DNA from: Talinum fruticosum
Taxonomy: Eukaryota; Streptophyta; Magnoliopsida; Caryophyllales; Talinaceae
NCBI GenBank assembly: GCA_021018815.1
Contig: JAITYX010000021.1
Span: 5,857,001-5,921,000, forward strand
Direction of reading: 5' to 3'
Length of the DNA stretch: 64,000 nt
This document shows positions 49,285-59,600 of the stretch, in pieces (within the stretch, counting starts at the first letter, position 1; every line of letters starts with the position of its first letter). Below the pieces are notes generated by a model. The model made no database searches and was not told the DNA's origin. It worked only from the letters and a program-made list of their open reading frames with translations. The translations under genes were made by a program, and so were the position numbers.

Positions 49285-49420
49285 CCAGAAAGAAGAGAAA
49301 GTGAGCGAGGAAGCGGTGGGAATCAGAGAGAGACTGGGTGGAAGGTGGAGAAACAATGGCTCGCGAGTCGATGAACGTCATCATTCTCTGTATCGTTTCC
49401 AACTTCTTGAGTTCCTCCAT
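45403..49420 (-). CDS. Conserved plant protein of unknown function, 13 exons
   Basis: Exons by splice signals and continuous frame: 49420-49286, 49156-49091, 48991-48949, 48854-48703, 47867-47799, 47713-47631, 47533-47452, 47257-47165, 46253-46189, 46025-46013, 45917-45837, 45686-45578, 45452-45403. The sum is 1041 nt, 346 residues, with no internal stop. The protein begins MEELKKLETIQRMM and ends GGKVWGHPLGSWTIPL. It is mostly alpha-helical and hydrophilic with no signal peptide or membrane span: a Ser/Asn-rich segment (about residues 70-125), then helical stretches such as ALGEEYWTLERKLC, SFDYRVLNLLLYLLRGEE and LAKCIAEAEEKYEVLLKALD. The clean frame over thirteen exons, one of only 13 nt, is strong evidence it is real. 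I recognise no domain. The GT-CTCT donor of exon 1 sits in a CT repeat and is the least certain junction. Confidence 0.85.
46013..46025 (-). other. 13-nt microexon
   Basis: Lies between a CATCAG acceptor and a GTTAGT donor. It supplies G plus codons for F-D-Y-E, joining DD(L) of the exon before to EDVLENN after. Skipping it shifts the frame. Confidence 0.75.
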
Positions 49421-49454
49421 TTTTCTTGCTCTGCTCTCTCTCTCTCTCTGTCAC

Positions 49455-49880
49455 TGACTAGGGGGTGTAAACGAGCGGAACCTTAATTCGGCTCGGGGTC
49501 GGCTCGAAACTCGGGTGAACCTTTGAAGTTTAGGCTCGGACTCGACTCAGTGGGCTTAGACTCAGGCTTGGGTTTAGATTGAGTTTTTATTTAGTTAAAT
49601 TCTATATTTTTGTATTAGATTTTAAAAATAAAAATTTGAATAAAATTTTTATAATTTAGAGATAATTTTATACTTTTCGCATAAGTATTTTTTAGAAAAA
49701 ATAAAAATTTAGTCTAAATTGAGCCAAATCAAGTTGAGTCGAGCCGAATCTTGCTGAGCTTAGGCTTGGTTCGGTATGCCTTCAAGCTGGCTTGGACTCA
49801 GTTCGAATTTGGTTTAACTCGAGCCCGAGCTGAACTTAAGGTGAATCCGAGCACTCTGCGAGCCGGCTTGGTTCAGCATA
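49455..49880. mobile_element. Degenerate repeat rich in GGCTCG motifs
   Basis: Starts with GGGGGTGTAAACGAGC and contains repeated GGCTCG and GAGCCG motifs in both orientations, like the ends of non-autonomous hAT-type elements. I found no matching right terminus or target duplication, so it is a partial copy at best. It directly abuts the 5' end of the 13-exon gene. Confidence 0.45.
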
Positions 49881-50222
49881 TAATCCCAAACTGCTCCCCT
49901 TGCACGATTGCATAATATCTATGGTTGTCACTTGGATACCATTTGCAGTATACCACTTTTTTGGCTGCAGACAATTATTCGAAACAACTTTTAAAATTTA
50001 TTGATTGACACACAATTTATCACATGTTTATTTCTATCTTCGCTTATAAGCTACCAGTTACCTACTAGATCATACAAAACATGACACAAGAGCTTTATAG
50101 AGGCAGTAATTCAAAATGTACAATCTTTCGAGGGCATAGTAATATGATTTTTCTTAAAAAGAATTACTGATTAAGAATGTTTTTCCTTGCTCTTATTTAA
50201 ACCAGGCTTCCCTAAATAGGTA

Positions 50223-50230
50223 AATGAAGG
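50223..50230. repeat. 8-bp target-site duplication, left copy
   Basis: AATGAAGG is repeated exactly at 51082-51089 and brackets the hAT-like element. Confidence 0.85.
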
Positions 50231-51081
50231 TAGGGGTGAGCGGTTCCGGATACCCTGTACCAAAACTAGAAACCTTACCCTTATCCTATTTGACCGATTC
50301 CCGAATTTTAGGAACCTTACCTTTACCCTCACGTTCCGGTTCCTGGATTTTAGGAACTTTACCCTTACCCTCGGGTTCGATTCCGGTTCCAGGGTACCTC
50401 GTTTACAACAAGATATTAAGAAATTACCTATTTCGTAATGAGAGCATCGATGAGGACGAAGCCGCAAGGAAGAGTTGTTGGGAATGGGAGTGGGAGGAAG
50501 GAAGGAGGCGACGCCAACGCCGACGAGGACCGGAGGAGGTCAACGAGCAGCAGCAGAGAGAGAGGAGAGAGCAGAGCAACGCGAAATAGAGGAGCGAGAG
50601 CAGAGCAACGCGAAATGAAGTTCGATTCGTCGAGAGAGCGGACAATGCGAGTCAACGAGCAGCAGCAAAGAGAGAGAGCAGAGCAATGCGAGTCAATGAG
50701 CGAGCAACAGAGAGAGAGCAGAGCAACGCAAGAGAGGCGAAATGAAGGAACGCAAAATGGAGCACGAAATGACGAGGAGGAAGGAGATTAGGGTTTTTAA
50801 TAAGTTGGGCCACACAATAAAAATTCAAAATTAAAAATTTCATAGGCCTCAAAGCTGAAAATTTACGAAAATTTTAGTAATGGGTTCGGTACCCACGGTT
50901 CTAGGTTCCGAGTTCCGATTCCGGGGTTTGATTTTAGGAACCTTACCCTTACCCATTTAACAAGTTCCTAAATTTTAGGAACCTTATCTTTACCCGTTTG
51001 AAAGATTCCGGTTCCGGAACCTTACCCGTTTGACGAGTTCCGATCCGATTTCGAGTGCACCGTCAATCGTGCTCACCTCTA
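50231..51081. mobile_element. Non-autonomous hAT-like element
   Basis: The ends TAGGGGTGAGC and GCTCACCTCTA are inverted repeats (10 of 11), and exact 8-bp duplications flank them; both features are diagnostic of hAT-type transposition. The 851-bp body holds inverted blocks of GGTTCCGG and TTTTAGGAACCTTACC repeats round a central GC-rich tract (50440-50790) of CAGCAG and GAGAGA units. That tract keeps long open frames of Arg/Glu/Ser/Gln, which I regard as repeat artefacts. There is no transposase. Confidence 0.88.
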
Positions 51082-51089
51082 AATGAAGG
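51082..51089. repeat. 8-bp target-site duplication, right copy
   Basis: Exact copy of 50223-50230 (AATGAAGG). Confidence 0.85.
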
Positions 51090-51704
51090 TAACGGGAAGT
51101 ACTTACTCTTACTAACCCTCGTTTATCCCTCCTGATTCCCTTCCAAAATAACAATAAGGAAATAGTGCTTTGAGATAGAAAATAGAATAATACGGTAGCA
51201 TAATAGGGAAAATACAGCTAAAAGCTTGATCTTTGGAAAGTTTACTTACATGTAGTGAAATTCTCTCAAAAGAGTACATCATTGGCATATTATGTCACAA
51301 AAGACCAACAAATCTCTCAAAAAGGGTACCTGAGTATAGTACAAATCCAATAGTAGGAACAACAACAATGACGTCTTCAGAGGTCAAGATGTACATATCC
51401 TTTAATCCTAAAAGGTAAAGAGACTGTTTTCAAAAGAGCCGCTAATAAAAGGAATGCTTTCGAAACAGAAAGACTAGTAGTACATTACAGTGTAATAAAT
51501 CAGCAAAGAGCACAAGAAGCAATCAAGCAATGACCCTGCTTGATCTCCGCCCATCTGCTCTTCCCTAACACCGTACCCACTTCCTCCATCAAAACGAGCA
51601 TGCTTTGCTCTCTCCCTCTCCCCAACTCCCCTCTCAGTTTACAGCCCACCATTTATGTTCAAACACATGATGGAACTGTGCAGATAGCATTTGCAACTTG
51701 AAGA
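51090..51704. other. Intergenic DNA, no gene seen
   Basis: No coding signal. It probably includes the 3' UTR of the minus-strand gene that ends at 51705. Confidence 0.5.
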
Positions 51705-54700
51705 TCACAAGGCTATATCATTAGTAGGAACTTTTTCCCCGGATATGGCCTGAATTTGCTGTCCATCAACTTGTCTCATACTTTTGTTAGCTGAATCTTT
51801 TTCATTCAAGATTTGCCCTTGACTTGGAGCTTCTTGCTTGGTATCAACAAGCTTCCCACTCCTTGCAATTGCAAGAATCAGCTCCACCTGTTTTTGCTGC
51901 TGGTCCTGCAATAAAACACTGATGAAAAACTTGGGAAAAATTGAATAGCATGTCTAAAGAAGTAGTTGCAGGCTGTTCAACTGTAAGGGGAATTTTTTTG
52001 CCCTAAACATGATAAACCGAACCGCAAAACTACCTTCTGTCTATTCTCAGATCCAGTATCAATAAGGACCTGAATGCATCTTGGAAAGCATTACAAAGCT
52101 TTTGATTAAAAAATTCAATTTTACAGCTGACACAAGACAGCATCACGTAAGTTCAGCAGTGAAGGCGGAAAAACGGTGAAAGCTCCTTTCACACTGAAAA
52201 TTTCCCTATGAGTTGCTGATCCCATGTTACAGCAATTCAGTGGGTTACCTGCATTCTTAATTCTTACCTGCATTGCGAGCAGAACTTTTTGAACTTCAGC
52301 AAGCTCCTTTTCTAGGATGTCTGCTTGAGCTGCTAAGGCACGTGTGGCCTCAGAATTCTTCTGAGCCAAAGCTGCAGTCTTCAAACAAGCGCACAAAGTC
52401 AAACACAAGTTTAACAAGAAAGGCAAAGGAAAGAAGGAGAAATGAAAAATGAACATGAACACATGAACATGGACATGGATGACAGCTTGAGAAAAGTAGT
52501 AAAACCTTATCATAGTGTTATCTTGTTCAATTCTAGACTGAGCATCTTACTTTCTATCAGAGGCTCTTGTTTTTGAGAATTTCTCTAGTTCCTAGGGACA
52601 CATCTCCATGCTGGTCCCAAGAACCCCGTTCAACCTCAGTGTACATTCATTCACCAGATACATATTTGGCTTTCGCTCAGCATGGGTTCAGATTATCTGA
52701 ATCCATTTGAAGTTCAGAATGAGAAATTAAGACGTAGTCACAAACTTCGGTGGAATCACATAGCTTTTTGCAAAAGTTCGTACTCCTATTTATATCAAGG
52801 CTTTACCTACCAAGCTTCAAATTGGGGATCCAGACGTCTAGTCCTCAATCAGAATCAATACTTTTACTGAATCCAGGGTAGATACCCATGGGTAAGACCA
52901 TGTTGCTCAAATTCATAATTAGGAAGTTAAGCCCGCTTTGGCACATCAGTCAAACAACATAGTATAGGTGATTGATCCACCAGGAAGAATAAAAGGCACG
53001 CATATAAATGAGCTTCCCTTGGCAAGATAGAGAGTGAAGATCTTGAAGATGGTGGGGCCAGGCAAGACAGTAGAGATATAAATGAGATACATGGCATGTT
53101 AGCAAACCAAAAGTCCAATTCAGGGATTGTCAGAATAAAGTATGCTCTGTAGCTTCCCTAAGAAACTCTTATCTAAGCCCAAGGTGGTTGGATACTTGAT
53201 GGACACCTAGATTCGCAAATTCTATTGATTCAAGTCATCCACAGCGCAGCTAGATCTGCAATTATATTTCATCCTTTTAGTCAAATGCGACACATCTTAA
53301 GCCATAGGAACTAGGCATGTCAAATTGTAGAAGCACTACATTGAAGAAAATGTATCTCATCTGCCCCTTACTGCTCATAGAATCACGCTGTATTCAACAA
53401 TTCAGAGTCAACATCCAAATTCACACTGCTATCTTTTTTAACAAACCTAGAGTGGAATCAACAAAGTGGATTCTGGGGATATCTTAAAGAACACAACCTA
53501 AACCCTAATAAGCAGAAAGGTTGTTTCCTTATAACCACAAAAGACGCTTTCAAGTTTAGGAAAGCCAATTTAAAGTACATAAGACTTAAAGAAAACCAAC
53601 TCCAAAAGAACCTAAGGGTACTTTAAAGCCTAGACAACCAAAAAGTGTGCGGAAATTCAAGTAGAAGGGAGACAGGATGTCAGATTAAGAGAAAGCACTC
53701 AAATGCCAACTACCACTTCTACCTCACCCCATTAATGTTGGCGAAGCATGGGATTTAGGTATTAAACAATCAAAGCACTGCAATGAGCTCAAGGAGACCC
53801 AAATATTCACAATCACATAGAGTGGGAAATCAGAAGACTTTGAAATGAAACTGAACTTTGGACCTAGCATTTGTCCCATGGGCTTGCACTAGTGAAATTT
53901 CACACAACAAAGGTTAGTATAAAAGTCAAACAACACGGTACTAGAACAGCAGACAGAACGTGTACAAAACAAAAACTGCCTCCAGGTATGCAAATATCAA
54001 TATATCAAGCAAATAATAGCCTTTCAGCAAGACGTTTAAGTGGCTCCAGATACTACTACATACCACAAAATTGTTCATTGTTAAAAGTGTAGCTAACTCA
54101 TTTTCAGCAGAATACCCAGAAGCCAGTTATCCAGCAAAAAGGTCAATAATATCCCATGGCTGCCTAAAAGCAGCAACACTGCAGCAGCACATAAGACCTC
54201 TTGTGCTTTTCATAAGCCACTGCCACACTATGCCGTTCTTGAAAGTTGAAATCTTCACAGTTTCGGGCATTAGCGAGTAGCCAACAACAATCCATTTACT
54301 TACAAAGTGCATACAATCCATAGTTGTTTAATTCTTTCATAGTACTACCTATTGCAGTTCATATAAGGCTTGGGCATAAATTCTAGAAGCCAAACAACCT
54401 GAGTGGTCACAATATTGACATATTCTTTATCATCAGTTTCCCTCTTCCACTACAAAAAATCTAATTACTCTCATCATTTTCAACCTATAGAATAGTCATT
54501 GAGGCTAAGGATTACCTCAGCAATAGGCTCCTTCAAAGCCTTCCTATGGAGGCGAAACCGAACCCCCAACTTCTCAAGCTGCCTGGACAACATCCTGATG
54601 ATGGTAGTGGCACTCCTCATGCTCTCCTCCAGCTTCTCAATCCTCTCAATCACATTCACATTCACATTTCCTGAATCCAGTTTCGATCTCGAGGGCGGCA

Positions 54701-55182
54701 ATCCACAAACCCGCTTCCATTGCCGGGTCCTGATCACGGACCCAATGGCCACCGCCCCGGCTAGCAAAAACACCAGTACTCGGTTCCCCAGCGCCACAAA
54801 CCCCAACTTCTGCTCTCTGAAAAGAACCCAATTGACAATACATCCCACTGAAATTGCCACCGAAGATATCACACACAGCGATTCCAAGAAATTCAGAAAG
54901 GCGTCGAAATTGAACTGCTTATTCGACCTTTCAAATTCTTCGAAGGTGGCAGTTGAAGAATCGTAAGCTTTGATGCAACCATGACGATTCCGCGGCAAAT
55001 AAAGATTTCTTTGAAGTGCGTACCCTTTTTTATGGACGTTTCACTGGGAAGAGGATTGGAGGGGTTGTAAGAGAGAGAAGCTTTGGGGGTTCTGGCGGGA
55101 TTGAACTGGGAAGTCGAGTTGGGAACGTAGAATTTTTCGCGATATATAGAATTGGATAGGGGTTTTGAAGAATTGGTGACAT
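51705..55182 (-). CDS. Probable plastid membrane protein with coiled coil (frame break near N terminus)
   Basis: Exons: 55182-54516, 52378-52268 and 51905-51705. The N terminus (MSPILQNPYPIL..) is Ser/Pro-rich and basic like a transit peptide. Two hydrophobic segments (about FLESLCVISSVAISVGCIVNW and LVFLLAGAVAIGSVI) follow, then a basic RTRQWKRVCG, then a long coiled-coil region (VIERIEKLEES, RMLSRQLEKLG, continuing in exon 2 as ADILEKELAEVQKVLLAMQ). It ends with a Gln- and Lys-rich tail. The function is unknown. Exon 1 is 667 nt, one more than fits: the frame of MSPIL..FPVKR hits a TAA at about 55030, while KGYALQRNLYLPRNR on the other side is in the next frame and has no ATG. An optional 36-nt exon (about 52070-52035, coding VLIDTGSENRQK) would keep the frame. 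Start choice is uncertain. Confidence 0.68.
52379..54515 (-). other. Intron 1 of the plastid membrane-protein gene
   Basis: A 2.1-kb intron with good borders (GTAATC..AAG). The short open frames inside show no domain and no transposon signature. Confidence 0.6.
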
Positions 55183-55399
55183 TTTCGAGGTGAATCGGTA
55201 GCTCAAGGAAATGAAGGGTATCCAAGATTTTGTCAAACTTAATCCATTTTCTAGGGTTGTTAGCAAAGGTTTCGGGCGGAGGAGCTGAAGCTTATCAGCC
55301 GAAAGAGTGGAGAGAAAGAGCGAGATGTGACGACGGAGACGATGGATGATGATGGGGTAGTAAATGGAAATGTCGTTCACCCGTCACCGCACTCCCTCC

Positions 55400-56606
55400 C
55401 AGTTGACTGCACTAATCTTTGTCCGAGACCTTTGTGATAAAAGCAAAAAGGGATCATCCCAATTAGTTTAGTTCAGCCATCTAACCTTCTGGTAAGGTGT
55501 CCTCGTTTCAATCGATAATGATAATATTTGTAATCAATAAATATTGATAATTATTAATCTATAAATATTGAATATAATTATTAATAATATTGAATAATTA
55601 CTGATAAATATTAATAATTGCTAATTATAAATAATAATAAACGCTGATAAACATTGATAATTGCTATGACGGCTATTCTTAACTTATGATAAATACTGCT
55701 AACCGCTAAGTATAACCGGTGGTAACATTTAATAATCACTAATTGTTGGTCGTATTCACCGATGAATACCGGTAATTATTAACTCGTAACATCTAGTAAC
55801 CACTAATGCTAATAACTTTTACTCTTAACTACTTGCATATGTTGATAGTAACCGCAAATTATAAACGTCAAAACAAACAAGTTCTATATTAAATAAGAAT
55901 GTGGATGTTAATTGGTTTAACAAGTAGAGAATTGGGTTCGAATTATGCTAGTATTGACATTGCACTTTATTCACACATGCCAAAACTTTGTTTGATTGTA
56001 CGAGAGCATGACAATTAAACACTTATCATGCAATTATGATTAATACAAACCATGCAATTATGTCACTTTTATAAAATTAATTGTCTATAGATGTTACCAA
56101 AGCTTGGTTGACAATTTTATTCCTCTCCGAATAAAGAGAATTGGAAGACATGAAAATCGATCCTATGCAATTATGTCACTTTTATAAAATTGATTGTCTG
56201 TAGATATTAGACAAAGCTTAGTTGACAACTTTATTCCTCTCCACGTAAAAAGAATTGCAAGACATAAAAATCGATCCCATGGCCTTTCGTCAAAATAACA
56301 TTTTTTCCACTTGAGCTATAAGTTCACCAACACTTGTATCGATATTTTTATTTATATGTTGTCTAAAAAATAAGTAAAGAAGCCGATACGCGTGTAGAGG
56401 TGGACCGGGCAATTAGCTGCAGAGGCCTATCATCTGGCGACAGTCCATTGGGCCGTTAAAAGAAAGCAGCTTATTCTTTGTTTCTCGCGACAACAATCCC
56501 AAACTCTCTCTCCCCGTGACCTCTCCCAGCTCCATAAATCCTGCGCTGGTAGCCATTGATCGACCTTCTCCGGTCATAAATTAGAGAGAGAGAGAGAGAG
56601 AGCGAG
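55400..56606. other. Divergent intergenic region upstream of PABN
   Basis: Lies between two divergently transcribed genes. It contains a degenerate run of ATTGATAAT/AATAAT-like units (55507-55800), a 113-116 bp tandem duplication listed separately, and the probable PABN promoter and 5' UTR with a GA tract (56583-56601). Confidence 0.55.
56052..56280 (+). repeat. Tandem duplication, two ~115-bp units
   Basis: Unit 1 (56052-56164) and unit 2 (56165-56280) both begin ATGCAATTATGTCACTTTT and end near AAAATCGATCC.ATG; they differ at about one base in ten. Function unknown. Confidence 0.85.
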
Positions 56607-59600
56607 ATGGAGGAAGAAGAGCATGAGGTGTACGGAGGAGATATCCCCGTTGAGGGAGATATGGAAGGAGACATGGAAGGCCACGGCCCCGACGTCGACA
56701 TGTCCGCCGCCGACGAGGACGCCGTCAAGGTTTTCTTCGATTCATTCAATTCTCTCTCCTATTCTGTTTATTGCTTGATTTATTAGGAAAATCGTTTACG
56801 TTTTCTATTCGTCGATCGTTTCATTGTTTCTCGCGGTTCCGAGAAACCCTAGAATGTGTTGGTAATCTTACTTCCTTTTTTTTTTTTTTTATTGATGCGT
56901 GGCTCAGGAGCTGGATGAGATGAAGAAGCGGCTGAAGGAGATGGAGGAGGAAGCCGCTGCTCTTCGAGAGATGCAAGCCAAAGTTGAGAAAGAGATGGGC
57001 GCTGTTCAAGGTTCGTGCGCTAAGTTTTCTCCCCTTTTCAATTTGTTCTCTTGATCTTCCGGAAATCTAGGTTTTCCTATATTTTGATCTGGAATTGAAT
57101 CGTTGATCAATCTAAAATTGTTTTTTTTTTGCGCTATCGTTTTAAAACTGAAGTGTGACAGCTTCTATTGGAATGTTTGGTTACGACGGGTTGTTATGTT
57201 AACTACAGATCCTGCTAGCGCTGCTGATATGGCGAGCAGGGAGGAGGTGGATTCACGTTCTGTTTTCGTTGGTAATGTAAGAATCAAAAGATCTCTCCTT
57301 GAATCGTGGATAGTTTAGTTTCGTTTTGTTATGTCTAGTATATGGGTATGCTTGATTACTTTTATCAACTTAAGAGTTTTGTTTCCTTTTGTAATACTCC
57401 TTCATGACGGTAAACCCAAAAAAAGTTTTAAGTGTGTGAAATGATTTTAATCATTGCAAGCTCAGTTCTTGTTCTTAGGGATTTGTATCATTTAACTTCC
57501 CGTTTCAAATGCTTTCCTATGCATACCACTGTGGGTTGTTGCTAGATGTTTAGCTGCTTTATTTATTCTGGGGTGTTTGTTGAAGTCAATTGTGTTTTAT
57601 GAATGTATTTTCTTTTACGTATATGAGTGTTCATGATGGATCATGGGCTCAGTAACAGCAGCTGCAGCTTGAATAACAACAATACCCAGGGTAATTCAAA
57701 CTGCTTGTGCATTTGAGGGGTAAACATGCACAATAACTAAATGGATTAGTTACTCACACCATGATATAGGTTGTGGGTGGGGTGGACTCTTGATACATAC
57801 GTACATACATACATACATACATACTTACATATTGTTAATGGAAGTTATCATTGTCAAATGGTAGTCTGGGCCAATCTAGGTGATTTCTTTGTGATAGAAA
57901 CTTCCCCTTGTAGTAGCATTAATGAAATCAAAGACATTTAGCTACCACATAATCGAACTCCTTTCTTTTTTGTTGTTTATTACTTTTGTTGATTGTTTCT
58001 AAGGGGTTCTAGAGGTCCTTTCCATTGATGTAAGGCCATTTGCACTAGGTATTTGCTTTAAGCACAGTTCTTTTTTTTTTCCCCTTTTTTCTTGCAGTAG
58101 TTACAGTATATTCGTTAGACTAAGTCAAGAAGATAGTTCATGAGACTAGGGAATCGATAAACACCAAACCAGATTGTGGAAGGATACCCTAGAGTCAAAA
58201 TGGTATAGATTTAGAAGGTCTAAGATGGATTCTTTCTGTTGTTAGTTCTTTGAAGACATGGTTGATAAGAGGTTAGGGTCAACTATACTAGATAAATTGA
58301 AGGTTAGTTATTGCATAGTGACTGAGCTAGTGAGTCTCCAATTCTCCATATATGGCTGAGTGGCAATGGGACAATGCATTGGGAAAATTTTGTGTTGAGA
58401 AAGTGGTACTTAAATTGAAGGATTCTACTCCTTGGTTGACAATTGTTACCTACTGTACCTGCAGATGTTAGCTGACTAGTGTACATTTAAAAGACGATGA
58501 TAGCGGGAATGAGGATGATTTGTGAGTTGGGATCTGTATAAGGTTTGGTTATGATAAAGAAGGAAGTGATAGATGGATAAGGTGAGAGTGGCCCCCTTTT
58601 GACAGCATTATGAGAGAAGCAAGGCTTGGTTGGTGTGGACTCTTCATGAGGACATATCTAGGTACTCCGTGGAGGAGAGATTTGAGAAGATCTTCCTAGT
58701 GGTAGAGGAAAATCTGAGAAAAATTAAGGGTATAGGATTTGCTTTAGCTCCTAGTACACTATTTAAAACTAGTTGAGAATTTGGGCTTGGATAAGTAGTG
58801 GTCTAGGATCAAGGTCGCATACCTTTGATGATGAGCTCGTCGTGACTTACTCTCCTTTTTGCTTGAGATTCAAGGACATCCTTGTTTCATAATGCTGAGT
58901 GTGCTTTTATAAGTAAAAGATAGCTTGTCGCTCGCTATAAACTTTTTCTTTTGTTAATGCTTGTTGCTTTGTTTTTATTTGTTTGATGTGTCATCCCATA
59001 GTTTTGGTCATATAATTGTAGTCTATGGTTGCCTAGACTTCTTTCAATGGTATGTGCTATATATTTAATACGTTGTTCATGTTATTACCTATATATATCA
59101 ACTTTATAGTTCCTATCTTTTTTTTGTGTACTCCCTTCCAAACTCCCCTCCCCCCAAAAAAAAATAGTCTGTTGATTTTTACTCTTTGTTCTATTGGTGT
59201 TGAACAATTGCGGACTACTGTATTGAATTGCATATCATCGAAAATCACCCTTTCACCATGATTTCTTAATTCACTTTTTTGCTTGGAATAATCTCATTCT
59301 TAAATATGCAGGAGACTCGGTGTCTCTGATCTTTTGTTTGAAATTTTAATGTAAGGGAGAAGTAGAAAAATTAACAAAGCCAATAGTTTTTTCCTTGTGT
59401 TATGGCTTTTGAAATTCAATCAGATGAGCCTTAGAAAAAAAAAAATTCCATCATATAAGAATTTAAGTGTGGAATCAATTTTCATAATTTTTCAGCTATT
59501 ATAACTGATACTGTGGATATTCTGCTTTCCTTTGTGAGTGTCTGTATTGCAATACGGAGCATGAAATTCTGGTAGTATTACCTGGATGGTTTTTTTTTGA

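Noticed and set aside
50438..50791. 117-residue Arg/Glu/Ser/Gln frame
   Set aside because: It falls in the simple-repeat core of the hAT-like element and has protein-like length on both strands only because of the repeat.
54499..54966. 155-residue plus-strand frame
   Set aside because: Antisense shadow of exon 1 of the membrane-protein gene, whose minus-strand frame has clear membrane and coiled-coil segments.
55905..55965. GGTTCGAATTA resembling a tRNA B box
   Set aside because: No matching A box at the correct distance and no cloverleaf.
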